In this document: in pieces, positions 34,901 through 49,900 of the stretch
Numbering within the stretch: the stretch's first letter is position 1
Layout of the letters: each line of letters begins with the position of its first letter
The notes under the pieces: generated by a model
What the model saw: only the letters and a program-made list of their open reading frames with translations
What the model was told of the DNA's origin: nothing
Database searches by the model: none
Assembly (NCBI GenBank): GCA_032622095.1
Contig: CP136061.1
Span: 6,398,734-6,462,733 of the forward strand
DNA: 64,000 nucleotides
Reading direction: 5' to 3'
From: Siphonodentalium dalli
Taxonomy: Eukaryota > Mollusca > Scaphopoda > Gadilida > Siphonodentaliidae
Program-made: the position numbers and the translations under genes

Positions 34901-37900
34901 GTACCTTTAACAAGATCATGGTAAATGCACTCACAGTATATTGTTGAGTATTACAGAAGATATCGCTCGAGTATAATAGTTTAACCTGATGTTTGCTCGT
35001 GTATAATACAGTAATGCCCTAAGTAATCGACTCCTTGCAAAGTATAGTCTATATAACCCTTTACCCAACAAACCGGCCAAAACCGGCCAAATAAAGCTTC
35101 GACAGCCTAAAATATCTTCGGTCTGTCTCAATAGAACCATACAAATATGGATATCATTGGAACCGGCTCATTGACCACATTGTGATGGTTACAGTTATGC
35201 CCTGTGCTAATGCATTCTCTTATATATGCGAGTCGACCATAGGTCGCCTCGCATATATAGGAGAATGGATTGGCCTAAAAAAAATCTGTTTTTAACACTT
35301 TTTACCATTTTTTCTTACATTCTTTAACAATTTTATAATTTTTAATGTGTTAAGCCAATGCATTCTCTTATATATGCGAGGCGACCTATGGTCGACTCGC
35401 ATATATAAGAGAATGCATTGGCACAGGGCCGTTCTGTTGGGTAAAGGGTTAATGAACACAAGAAGAAACCCACTTTTATCATCCCAATTCTCTAAAAAGC
35501 CCCTCTATCTACAATATTGCCTTAAATAATCGACTCCTTAACCACAGCAGAATTATGGGTATTAACCTTTCAGGATTTAGTCGGAAATATGGCTTGTTGC
35601 CATTCATCGGAAAGCTCTCCCTGAGCAAAATCACCTTAAGTATTATATAAGATAGGATACTGCTTCAATATCTAGAACTGTCCATGACCATTTATGTTAG
35701 AAAGAATAAAATATAAATAATAAATCCGTCCTCCCACCCCATTTATGTTAGGTAGAATAAAATATAAATAATAAATCCGTCCTCCCGCCCCATTTTTCTG
35801 AAAAAGCTGGATGTAAAGGAGCTATTTATTTTATTGGCCGATTCTCAGGTCCTGTCATTTGCAGAATGAGGTCCCCAGAGGGCTAAATTCACCCTCTGGG
35901 GACCTCATTCTGCTCTGTGAGAGCTTTCCAATGAATGGCAACAAGCCATATTTCCGACTAAATCCTGAAAAGTTACCCATAATTCTGCTGTGTTTAAGGA
36001 GTGGTTTACTTTAGGGCATTACTGTATTATAGTTGAACCTGATGTTTGTTTTGTTGTTGTGTGTTTTACTCGAAACTTGTAATTTTTACTCAGTTTGTCA
36101 TGGGAGGATTTGAATGGTTTAAATTCCTGATCCTTCAGGAAATACCAGGATTGTAATCTGCCACGGGTCGTGCACAAACAAAATATCTCAATGCAGTGTG
36201 ATGTTATGCTGTGTCAGCGGTAAACAATCACTAATCATCATCCACTTCCTTTGTGATATGCAAAGGCTTGAGACAATTAACCCTTTAAGTACTGAATGCA
36301 TTCTTCCATCCAGTTATAACAGTATACATTAGAATGGTTTATTATTCATTTGAGGAGTGTACTGTGTTTGTATACGTAGGGGCGACAGGAAGACGAGGGC
36401 CATGTCGCTCCTGTATAATATCATTTTTGTTTGTATATTATCACCATTGTCATACGCTTGTAAATATTATACAAAAAAAAACAATCTAATCTAAAAGGTA
36501 ATTAAAGCAGCCGACAGACAGAACAATATATTTTAACCCTATCCATCCTACATGAGTTCTACTCAGTTATAAAAGTCTTCTTTGGAATGGTCTATTATTC
36601 ATTTGGAGGGGTGTTGAGATAATAAAAGCAGATGACAGACATGCACAAAGATAATATAAGCAAAATGATTCATATTCATAACAATGTAGGTGGGAAATGT
36701 TCAGATAACAACATTTTGACAAAGTCAAGTTTGAGCTATTGGCAATTTGGCGTGGGTTGGTGTCTGTCATCCGTCCATGCATAAGTCTGTCAGCAATTTC
36801 CTTTAGCACAACCCTATAGGCGACATCTCTTTTCTAATTGGCACTTCCATCGGCACACCCTGCAGCCCGCATTTATTGGAAAAATGTTTTTAAACATTTT
36901 CAGGCATATTTAATTAAGATCACCTCTAGATGGAAACTATCAAATTTAAATGATTTTCCATGAAAAACATGGACACCTGCAGCCATATTGTATTTTACTC
37001 TTTGCATGTCTAAATCCTTTGGCACAACCTACATAATACGACATTCATAATCTGATCATCACCAAACTGCAGATGGGTCTTTGGGGTGACCACTAAATGG
37101 GAGCCATCAAAGGTTTTCAAATTTCCGTTGAAAAACATGGCCACCAAGCAACCATTTCGGATTTTACTCTTTGCATGAATAAATCCTTTGGCACACCCAA
37201 CCGGCCTACTAGCCACATCCCTCATCTGATCGTCACCAAACTTTATAGGAATCTTCAGGGTGACCTCTAGATGGGAGTCCAGGGAATAAAATCTGACAAT
37301 AATCAGAATCTTGATTCTCAGTTTGATTCTCGTAAGCTGATTCACTGATGAATGCAATAAATTGATTCTCGCAAATTTTGAAGGATTTTAAGGCCTGGAG
37401 TCATAAAGTATTTCTGACATTCCTTAAAACACGCCAGCAGCAATCTTGAATTTCACATTTGAATTCATCGGCAGACCCTGAAGCCCGCAATTATTGGAGA
37501 AAAGTGAGGTATGTTTAGGATCACCTCTAGATAGGAGCTATCAAATTTGAATGATTGTCTATGAAAAACATGGCTGTCCCCGCCCCCTGTATGTTTGGGA
37601 AAATTTTAATGCAAATGTATATTTAAAACATTTCGACATGAGTGATCTACAGTTGCAGAGTTAAACAAAAAATATTATTATTAATATTAATCACTTGATA
37701 ATCTTTACACAGTGTGTTCACCCTTCAGTAGGGGTCATGGATAGCTCAGTTGGTCAGGTGCATGGTGCTGTTCATTGTTAGTGAAAATTCCAGTATAAAG
37801 TGGTCCTTCGCTTTGAGGGATCATCACAGGCCAAGCCTGCAAATAGCGTGTCTGTCATTTGCAGAATGAGGGTGAATTTACACACACACAGTGGGCTAGC

Positions 37901-40900
37901 ATCACCAAATTCGCCCTCTGGAGACCTCATTCTGCTTAGGCCTCATCTTCTGGGAAGTATCTATAGTATCAAATTAACATTGTTTTTAGTTACATTTCCC
38001 TTCTTGGAAGTTTCTATATCCCCCTATTTGCGGAAGATAAAATTCATAATTGAGGTGCCCAATGGGTGAACATCACCAACCTCATCTGGGGAACTTCAAT
38101 CTGATCCTAGGTCTGCCATATATGACCAATCCATTCCCGCTCTCTAATGCTTCTTATTTTATAGGTAACCATTATATAACCAATCCATTCCCGCTCTCTA
38201 ATGCTTCTTATTTTATAGGTAACCATTATATAACCAATCCATTCCCGCTCTCTAATGCTTCTTATTTTATAGGTAACCATTATATAACCAATCCATTCCC
38301 GCTCTCTAATGCTTCTTATTTTATAGGTAACCATTATATAACCAATCCATTCCCATCTCTAGTGCTTCTTATTTTATAGGTAACCAATCTGATCCTAGGT
38401 CTGCCATAGCAGTTGAGGGCCTAAGTAGCAGAATGAGGTCCCCAGAGGGTGAATTTGGTGATGCTAGCCCACTATACGGGATAGCGTCACTAAATTCACC
38501 CTCTGGGGACCTCATTCTGCAAATGACAGACAGACTAAACACAGGCTTGTCACCAGGTAGTTTGGAACTGATGATGATATCGGTGGTTCTTTCGAAATTT
38601 TAAACACTCGCATTATCCACAATTGGGCTAACAAAGATTTGGAAAATGTTACCAAAAGTTTTTAAGATTACACAAACATACATTATATTTTCTTCGCTAT
38701 CACAACACGCACACACATATATACTGACTAACTTCCAAATTTAACCGTTTGGCTATAAATTTCATTCGGCCCTTTGCATACGCTCTAAATTATTTTCTAA
38801 ATTTGTAAGACCCAACATCAGGTTATATGGTCCTTTATTTCAAACATGATTGCGATGGTATTATTGCTGTGAATCTTAAAACTTCTTCTAATCATAAATT
38901 TCGGCCACCATTGCTATTAGATGGTCAAACACTCTGAAATGTGAGCTTCGATCCTTTCAAAAAACTATGCTATGCTATGGATTATGCTACTGATTATTTG
39001 GTTGACATAGTTATTGTCCTTATGACATACTCCACAATATATACCCAAGAAAATGCATCGCTTGTGTACACACCAGTGGTTTAGAACTGACTTTCACTTT
39101 ACATGGCATTTCAAGCAACCCTTGAATTACAGTAATGCTATAAGTAATCGACTCCTTAACCACAGCAGAATTATGGGTAACTTTTCAGGATTTAGTCGGA
39201 AATGTGGCTTGTTGCCATTCATCGGAAAGCTCTCGGCGAGCTTTCCAATGAATGGCAACAAGCCATATTTCCGACTAAATCCTGAAAAGTTACCCATAAT
39301 TCTGCTGGGGTTAAGGAGTCGATTATTTAGAGCATTACTGTTACTGTATCTTGCAACATATATAATGCCAACAGAAGCTGTCCATTGATAGCAAAAATGA
39401 CTACATTGGCAGGGAAGCTTGAATTTATTGTGTCTGTCATTTTCAGAATGAGGTCCCGAGAGTGTGAATGTGATATAGAAAAACTAAACTAAAAATAAAT
39501 AGAATCTAATTTTCTATAGAAATTTAATAATAAAGAAACTTTCCAGAGAAGATGAGGCCTAAGCAGAATGAGGTCCCCAGAGGGTGAATTTAGTGATTCT
39601 AGCCCGTTATGCGGAATAGCATCACCAATCAGGCTTGGTGGCAGGGACCACAAGAAGAACAAAACATATAGTGCATGACCATGTGTGTCATTGGACATTC
39701 TTTTTACAATGAATTTTATGGTATAATAAAGAATAACTGTAACTAGTCATAAACAACCGAATTAAATATCATAACAAATTCGTAATTACTACAATCATTT
39801 CCTTCGGCATTGGAATTTACTCTAAAGTAAACAATGTTCATTGACTCTTGACTCATAAATTTTATGGCTATAAATTTTATGGGAGCAGATTTTAATGTAG
39901 TAATGTCAAGTGCCTTAGAGCACAGGTTTCATCAAAGTGCGATTTATAGTGATTTAGGCAACACCAATTTTAATTAGTTGGTTTATTCAAGCCTTGAAAT
40001 AGTGTGTCTGTCATTTGCAGAATGAGGTCCCCAGAGGGTGAATTTGGTGATGCTAGCCTGCTATGCGGGGTAGCATCACTAAATTCACCCTCTGGGGACC
40101 TCATTCTGCAAATGACAGACACACTATTTCAAGGCTTGGGTTTATTACTTTCTAAACTAAATGGATTCGCCCACTCAGTTATAAAAGTATATATTGGAAT
40201 GGTCTATTATTCATCTTCAGGAAAAATAAACAGACAGCATTTAATATTTTAGTTTTCATATTGCAAATTTGCAATCAAATGCAATTAAAATAAATAATTT
40301 CAGATTATTACGTATATGGACTTTAATTAACCCTTCCATGACTGGAGCTTTTGAAATTGTGTGAAAACCCTGTGCCAATGCATTCTCTTATATACATGTG
40401 TGGGTGAGTCTCCCATAGGGAGCCTCACATATATATAAGCATCGATCTATATTAATCTATATATAATATACGTCGATGATATAAGAGAATACATTTGGCC
40501 TAACAATATTTACCTTGACCTTGTAAGCCAGTGCATTCTCTTATATATGTGAGGATCCCTATGGGAGACTTGCATATATAAGAGAATGAACTGGCACCGA
40601 ATGTTTAATGCTGCACCAGCGCAGCTTCCATCATGAAGAGGTTATATAACACTCCGGTATGGAGTCCCACACTGGCCCAAGCAGACAACCATCATCAGTG
40701 CATTGTTTTATTTGTCTGGGACTCCATAAGCTCCCATCATGAAAGGGTTTATATATAACAGTCCTGCATGGAGCCCCAAGCAGACGACAATCATCAGTGC
40801 ACTGTTCTCTCTCTCTGGGTCTCCATAAAGCTCCCATCATGTAAGGGTTATATAAGACGACTCCCGTATGGAGCCTCACACGGACCCAAGCAGACGACAG

Positions 40901-43900
40901 TCATCAGTGCATTGTTCTCTCTGTCTGGGTCTCCATAAAGCTCCCATCATGTAAGGATTATATAGCGGTCCGGTATGGGCCCCACACAGACCCAAGCAGA
41001 CCACAGTCATCAGTGTGGTGGTGTATATGTCTGGGGCTCCATAAAGGGTTAAATAACACTCCCATACGGAGCCCCACACAGACCCAAGCAGACCACAGTC
41101 ATCAGTGTGGTGTTGTATCTGTCTGGGGCTCCATAAAGGGTTAAATAACACTCCCATACGGAGCCTCATACAGACCCAAGCAGACCACAGTCATCAGTGT
41201 GGTGTTGTATCTGTCTGGGGCTCCATAAAGGGTTAAATAACACTCCCATACGGAGCCTCATACAGACCCAAGCAGACCACAGTCATCAGTGTGGTGTTGT
41301 ATCTGTCTGGGGCTCCATAAAGTGTTAAAGAAAACATAATTTCCCTCCTAATTCTAGAGTTATTTCCCCCTGTTTGCAAACCAACTAATAAAATTGTTGT
41401 TGCCTTTTAGATAAAGTCGCAAATGATCAAGGTGGGTGCTAGTGGCTAGTATGACAGGACATTCTGCTGATGTAACTCAGGGTCTCACCCAGGTGTGATT
41501 AATAGTGATTTGTACGATCAGGTGGGTGCTAGTGGCTAGTATGACAGGACATTCTGCTGGTGTAACTCAGGGTCTCACACAGGTGTGATTTATTGTGATT
41601 TGTACGATCAGGTGGGTGCTAGTGGCTAGTATGACAGGACATTCTGCTGGTGTAGCACAGGGTCTCACACAGGTGTGATTAATAGTGATTTGTACGATCA
41701 GGTGGGTGCTAGTGGCTAGTATGACAGGACATTCTGCTGGTGTAGCACAGGGTCTCACACAGGTGTGATTTATAGTGATTTGTACGATCAGGTGGGTGCT
41801 AGTGGCTAGTATGACAGGACATTCTGCTGGTGTAGCACAGGGTCTCACACAGGTGTGATTTATTGTGATTTGTACGATCAGGTGGGTGCTAGTGGCTAGT
41901 ATGACAGGACATTCTGCTGGTGTAGCACAGGGTCTCACCCAGGTGTGATTAATAGTGATTTGTACGATCAGGTGGGTGCTAGTGGCTAGTATGACAGGAC
42001 ATTCTGCTGGTGTAGCACAGGGTCTCACACAGGTGTGATTAATAGTGATTTGTACGATCAGGTGGGTGCTAGTGGCTAGTATGACAGGACATTCTGCTGA
42101 TGTAACTCAGGGTCTCACCCAGGTGTGATTTATAGTGATTTGTACGATCAGGTGGGTGCTAGTGGCTAGTATGACAGGACATTCTGCTGGTGTAACTCAG
42201 GGTCTCACACAGGTGTGATTTATAGTGATTTGTACGATCAGGTGGGTGCTAGTGGCTAGTATGACAGGACATTCTGCTGGTGTAACTCAGGGTCTCACAC
42301 AGGTGTGATTAATAGTGATTTGTACGATCAGGTGGGTGCTAGTGGCTAGTATGACAGGACATTCTGCTGGTGTAACTCAGGGTCTCACACAGGTGTGATT
42401 AATAGTGATGTGTACGATCAGGTGGGTGCTAGTGGCTAGTATGACAGGACATTCTGCTGGTGTAGCACAGGGTCTCACACAGGTGTGATTAATAGTGATT
42501 TGTACGATCAGGTGGGTGCTAGTGGCTAGTATGACAGGACATTCTGCTGGTGTAGCACAGGGTCTCACACAGGTGTGATTAATAGTGATTTGTACGATCA
42601 GGTGGGTGCTAGTGGCTAGTATGACAGGACATTCTGCTGGTGTAACTCAGGGTCTCACACAGGTGTGATTTATAGTGATTTGTACGATCAGGTGGGTGCT
42701 AGTGGCTAGTATGATAGGACATTCTGCTGGTGTAGCACAGGGTCTCACACAGGTGTGATTAATAGTGATGTGTACGATCAGGTGGGTGCTAGTGGCTAGT
42801 ATGACAGGACATTCTGCTGGTGTAGCACAGGGTCTCACACAGGTGTGATTAATAGTGATTTGTACGATCAGGTGGGTGCTAGTGGCTAGTATGACAGGAC
42901 ATTCTGCTGGTGTAACTCAGGGTCTCACACAGGTGTGATTAATAGTGATTTGTACGATCAGGTGGGTGCTAGTGGCTAGTATGACAGGACATTCTGCTGG
43001 TGTAGCACAGGGTCTCACACAGGTGTGATTAATAGTGATTTGTACGATCAGGTGGGTGCTAGTGGCTAGTATAACAGGACATTCTGCTGGTGTAACTCAG
43101 GGTCTCACCCAGGTGTGATTTATAGTGATTTGTACGATCAGGTGGGTGCTAGTGGCTAGTATGACAGGACATTCTGCTGGTGTAGCACAGGGTCTCACAC
43201 AGGTGTGATTTATAGTGATTTGTACGATCAGGTGGGTGCTAGTGGCTAGTATGACAGGACATTCTGCTGGTGTAGCACAGGGTCTCACACAGGTGTGATT
43301 TATTGTGATTTGTACGATCAGGTGGGTGCTAGTGGCTAGTATGACAGGACATTCTGCTGGTGTAGCACAGGGTCTCACCCAGGTGTGATTTATTGTGATT
43401 TGTACGATCAGGTGGGTGCTAGTGGCTAGTATGACAGGACATTCTGCTGGTGTAGCACAGGGTCTCACCCAGGTGTGATTAATAGTGATTTGTACGATCA
43501 GGTGGGTGCTAGTGGCTAGTATGACAGGACATTCTGCTGGTGTAGCACAGGGTCTCACCCAGGTGTGATTAATAGTGATTTGTACGATCAGGTGGGTGCT
43601 AGTGGCTAGTATGACAGGACATTCTGCTGGTGTAACTCAGGGTCTCACCCAGGTGTGATTAATAGTGATGTGTACGATCAGGTGGGTGCTAGTGGCTAGT
43701 ATGACAGGACATTCTGCTGGTGTAGCACAGGGTCTCACCCAGGTGTGATTTATAGTGATTTGTACGATCAGGTGGGTGCTAGTGGCTAGTATGACAGGAC
43801 ATTCTGCTGGTGTAGCACAGGGTCTCACACAGGTGTGATTAATAGTGATTTGTACGATCAGGTGGGTGCTAGTGGCTAGTATGACAGGACATTCTGCTGG

Positions 43901-46900
43901 TGTAGCACAGGGTCTCACCCAGGTGTGATTAATAGTGATGTGTACGATCAGGTGGGTGCTAGTGGCTAGTATGACAGGACATTCTGCTGGTGTAACTCAG
44001 GGTCTCACACAGGTGTGATTAATAGTGATTTGTACGATCAGGTGGGTGCTAGTGGCTAGTATGACAGGACATTCTGCTGGTGTAACTCAGGGTCTCACCC
44101 AGGTGTGATTAATAGTGATTTGTACGATCAGGTGGGTGCTAGTGGCTAGTATGATAGGACATTCTGCTGGTGTAACTCAGGGTCTCACCCAGGTGTGATT
44201 AATAGTGATTTGTACGATCAGGTGGGTGCTAGTGGCTAGTATGACAGGACATTCTGCTGGTGTAGCACAGGGTCTCACAGGTGTGATTAATAGTGATTTG
44301 TACGATCAGGTGGGTGCTAGTGGCTAGTATGACAGGACATTCTGCTGGTGTAACTCAGGGTCTCACCCAGGTGTGATTTATAGTGATTTGTACGATCAGG
44401 TGGGTGCTAGTGGCTAGTATGACAGGACATTCTGCTGGTGTAACTCAGGGTCTCACCCAGGTGTGATTTATTGTGATTTGTACGATCAGGTGGGTGCTAG
44501 TGGCTAGTATGACAGGACATTCTGCTGGTGTAACTCAGGGTCTCACCCAGGTGTGATTTATTGTGATTTGTACGATCAGGTGGGTGCTAGTGGCTGGTAT
44601 GACAGGACATTCTGCTGGTGTAACTCAGGGTCTCACACAGGTGTGATTAATAGTGATTTGTACGATCAGGTGGGTGCTAGTGGCTAGTATGACAGGACAT
44701 TCTGCTGGTGTAACTCAGGGTCTCACACAGGTGTGATTTATTGTGATTTGTACGATCAGGTGGGTTCTAGTGGCTAGTATGACAGGACATTCTGCTGGTG
44801 TAGCACAGGGTCTCACACAGGTGTGATTTATTGTGATTTGTACGATCAGGTGGGTGCTAGTGGCTAGTATGACAGGACATTCTGCTGGTGTAGCACAGGG
44901 TCTCACCCAGGTGTGATTAATAGTGATTTGTACGATCAGGTGGGTGCTAGTCGCTAGTATGACAGGACATTCTGCTGATGTAACACAGGGTCTCACACAG
45001 GTGTGATTTATAGTGATTTGTACGATCAGGTGGGTTCTAGTGGCTAGTATGACAGGACATTCTGCTGATGTAACTCAGGGTCTCACACAGGTGTGATTAA
45101 TAGTGATTTGTACGATCAGGTGGGTGCTAGTGGCTAGTATGACAGGACATTCTGCTGGTGTAACTCAGGGTCTCACACAGGTGTGATTAATAGTGATTTG
45201 TACGATCAGGTGGGTGCTAGTGGCTAGTATGACAGGACATTCTGCTGGTGTAACTCAGGGTCTCACCCAGGTGTGATTAATAGTGATTTGTACGATCAGG
45301 TGGGTGCTAGTGGCTAGTATGACAGGACATTCTGCTGGTGTAGCACAGGGTCTCACACAGGTGTGATTAATAGTGATTTGTACGATCAGGTGGGTGCTAG
45401 TCGCTAGTATGACAGGACATTCTGCTGATGTAACACAGGGTCTCACACAGGTGTGATTTATAGTGATTTGTACGATCAGGTGGGTTCTAGTGGCTAGTAT
45501 GACAGGACATTCTGCTGATGTAACTCAGGGTCTCACACAGGTGTGATTAATAGTGATTTGTACGATCAGGTGGGTGCTAGTGGCTAGTATGACAGGACAT
45601 TCTGCTGGTGTAACTCAGGGTCTCACACAGGTGTGATTAATAGTGATTTGTACGATCAGGTGGGTGCTAGTGGCTAGTATGACAGGACATTCTGCTGGTG
45701 TAACTCAGGGTCTCACCCAGGTGTGATTAATAGTGATTTGTACGATCAGGTGGGTGCTAGTGGCTAGTATGACAGGACATTCTGCTGGTGTAGCACAGGG
45801 TCTCACACAGGTGTGATTTATAGTGATTTGTACGATCAGGTGGGTGCTAGTGGCTAGTATGACAGGACATTCTGCTGGTGTAACTCAGGGTCTCACCCAG
45901 GTGTGATTTATTGTGATTTGTACGATCAGGTGGGTGCTAGTGGCTAGTATGACAGGACATTCTGCTGGTGTAACACAGGGTCTCACACAGGTGTGATTAA
46001 TAGTGATTTGTACGATCAGGTGGGTGCTAGTGGCTAGTATGACAGGACATTCTGCTGGTGTAACACAGGGTCTCACACAGGTGTGATTTATTGTGATGTG
46101 TACGATCAGGTGGGTGCTAGTGGCTAGTATGACAGGACATTCTGCTGGTGTAGCACAGGGTCTCACACAGGTGTGATTTATTGTGATGTGTACGATCAGG
46201 TGGGTGCTAGTGGCTAGTATGACAGGACATTCTGCTGGTGTAGCACAGGGTCTCACCCAGGTGTGATTTATAGTGATTTGTACGATCAGGTGGGTGCTAG
46301 TGGCTAGTATGACAGGACATTCTGCTGGTGTAACTCAGGGTCTCACACAGGTGTGATTAATAGTGATTTGTACGATCAGGTGGGTGCTAGTGGCTAGTAT
46401 GACAGGACATTCTGCTGGTGTAGCACAGGGTCTCACCCAGGTGTGATTTATAGTGATTTGTACGATCAGGTGGGTGCTAGTGGCTAGTATGACAGGACAT
46501 TCTGCTGGTGTAACTCAGGGTCTCACCCAGGTGTGATTAATAGTGATTTGTACGATCAGGTGGGTGCTAGTGGCTAGTATGACAGGACATTCTGCTGGTG
46601 TAACTCAGGGTCTCACCCAGGTGTGATTTATTGTGATTTGTACGATCAGGTGGGTGCTAGTGGCTAGTATGACAGGACATTCTGCTGGTGTAACTCAGGG
46701 TCTCACCCAGGTGTGATTAATAGTGATTTGTACGATCAGGTGGGTGCTAGTGGCTAGTATGACAGGACATTCTGCTGGTGTAACTCAGGGTCTCACCCAG
46801 GTGTGATTAATAGTGATTTGTACGATCAGGTGGGTGCTAGTGGCTAGTATGACAGGACATTCTGCTGGTGTAACTCAGGGTCTCACCCAGGTGTGATTAA

Positions 46901-49900
46901 TAGTGATTTGTACGATCAGGTGGGTTCTAGTGGCTAGTATGACAGGACATTCTGCTGGTGTAACTCAGGGTCTCACACAGGTGTGATTAATAGTGATTTG
47001 TAGGATCAGGTGGGTGCTAGTGGCTAGTATGACAGGACATTCTGCTGGTGTAGCACAGGGTCTCACCCAGGTGTGATTTATAGTGATTTGTTCGATCAGG
47101 TGGGTGCTAGTGGCTAGTATGACAGGACATTCTGCTGGTGTAACTCAGGGTCTCACACAGGTGTGATTAATAGTGATTTGTACGATCAGGTGGGTGCTAG
47201 TGGCTAGTATGACAGGACATTCTGCTGGTGTAGCACAGGGTCTCACCCAGGTGTGATTTATAGTGATTTGTACGATCAGGTGGGTGCTAGTGGCTAGTAT
47301 GACAGGACATTCTGCTGGTGTAACTCAGGGTCTCACACAGGTGTGATTTATTGTGATTTGTACGATCAGGTGGGTGCTAGTGGCTAGTATGACAGGACAT
47401 TCTGCTGGTGTAACTCAGGGTCTCACCCAGGTGTGATTTATTGTGATTTGTACGATCAGGTGGGTGCTAGTGGCTAGTATGACAGGACATTCTGCTGGTG
47501 TAACTCAGGGTCTCACCCAGGTGTGATTTATTGTGATTTGTACGATCAGGTGGGTGCTAGTGGCTGGTATGACAGGACATTCTGCTGGTGTAACTCAGGG
47601 TCTCACACAGGTGTGATTAATAGTGATTTGTACGATCAGGTGGGTGCTAGTGGCTAGTATGACAGGACATTCTGCTGGTGTAACTCAGGGTCTCACACAG
47701 GTGTGATTTATTGTGATTTGTACGATCAGGTGGGTTCTAGTGGCTAGTATGACAGGACATTCTGCTGGTGTAGCACAGGGTCTCACACAGGTGTGATTTA
47801 TTGTGATTTGTACGATCAGGTGGGTGCTAGTGGCTAGTATGACAGGACATTCTGCTGGTGTAGCACAGGGTCTCACCCAGGTGTGATTAATAGTGATTTG
47901 TACGATCAGGTGGGTGCTAGTGGCTAGTATGACAGGACATTCTGCTGGTGTAACTCAGGGTCTCACACAGGTGTGATTAATAGTGATTTGTACGATCAGG
48001 TGGGTGCTAGTCGCTAGTATGACAGGACATTCTGCTGATGTAACACAGGGTCTCACACAGGTGTGATTTATAGTGATTTGTACGATCAGGTGGGTTCTAG
48101 TGGCTAGTATGACAGGACATTCTGCTGATGTAACTCAGGGTCTCACACAGGTGTGATTAATAGTGATTTGTACGATCAGGTGGGTGCTAGTGGCTAGTAT
48201 GACAGGACATTCTGCTGGTGTAACTCAGGGTCTCACACAGGTGTGATTAATAGTGATTTGTACGATCAGGTGGGTGCTAGTGGCTAGTATGACAGGACAT
48301 TCTGCTGATGTAACTCAGGGTCTCACCCAGGTGTGATTAATAGTGATTTGTACGATCAGGTGGGTGCTAGTGGCTAGTATGACAGGACATTCTGCTGGTG
48401 TAGCACAGGGTCTCACCCAGGTGTGATTTATAGTGATTTGTACGATCAGGTGGGTGCTAGTGGCTAGTATGACAGGACATTCTGCTGGTGTAACTCAGGG
48501 TCTCACCCAGGTGTGATTTATTGTGATTTGTACGATCAGGTGGGTGCTAGTGGCTAGTATGACAGGACATTCTGCTGGTGTAACACAGGGTCTCACACAG
48601 GTGTGATTAATAGTGATTTGTACGATCAGGTGGGTGCTAGTGGCTAGTATGACAGGACATTCTGCTGGTGTAACACAGGGTCTCACACAGGTGTGATTTA
48701 TTGTGATGTGTACGATCAGGTGGGTGCTAGTGGCTAGTATGACAGGACATTCTGCTGGTGTAGCACAGGGTCTCACACAGGTGTGATTTATTGTGATGTG
48801 TACGATCAGGTGGGTGCTAGTGGCTAGTATGACAGGACATTCTGCTGGTGTAGCACAGGGTCTCACCCAGGTGTGATTAATAGTGATTTGTACGATCAGG
48901 TGGGTGCTAGTGGCTAGTATGACAGGACATTCTGCTGGTGTAACTCAGGGTCTCACACAGGTGTGATTAATAGTGATTTGTACGATCAGGTGGGTGCTAG
49001 TGGCTAGTATGACAGGACATTCTGCTGGTGTAGCACAGGGTCTCACCCAGGTGTGATTTATAGTGATTTGTACGATCAGGTGGGTGCTAGTGGCTAGTAT
49101 GACAGGACATTCTGCTGGTGTAACTCAGGGTCTCACCCAGGTGTGATTAATAGTGATTTGTACGATCAGGTGGGTGCTAGTGGCTAGTATGACAGGACAT
49201 TCTGCTGGTGTAACTCAGGGTCTCACCCAGGTGTGATTTATTGTGATTTGTACGATCAGGTGGGTGCTAGTGGCTAGTATGACAGGACATTCTGCTGGTG
49301 TAACTCAGGGTCTCACCCAGGTGTGATTAATAGTGATTTGTACGATCAGGTGGGTGCTAGTGGCTAGTATGACAGGACATTCTGCTGGTGTAACTCAGGG
49401 TCTCACCCAGGTGTGATTAATAGTGATTTGTACGATCAGGTGGGTGCTAGTGGCTAGTATGACAGGACATTCTGCTGGTGTAACTCAGGGTCTCACCCAG
49501 GTGTGATTAATAGTGATTTGTACGATCAGGTGGGTTCTAGTGGCTAGTATGACAGGACATTCTGCTGGTGTAACTCAGGGTCTCACACAGGTGTGATTAA
49601 TAGTGATTTGTAGGATCAGGTGGGTGCTAGTGGCTAGTATGACAGGACATTCTGCTGGTGTAGCACAGGGTCTCACCCAGGTGTGATTTATAGTGATTTG
49701 TTCGATCAGGTGGGTGCTAGTGGCTAGTATGACAGGACATTCTGCTGGTGTAACTCAGGGTCTCACACAGGTGTGATTTATAGTGATTTGTACGATCAGG
49801 TGGGTGCTAGTGGCTAGTATGACAGGACATTCTGCTGGTGTAGCACAGGGTCTCACACAGGTGTGATTAATAGTGATTTGTACGATCAGGTGGGTGCTAG

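Noticed and set aside
38050-38379. Open frames on both strands through the 54-bp tandem repeat
   Set aside because: Period divisible by 3, no start context or family match; part of a MITE interior.
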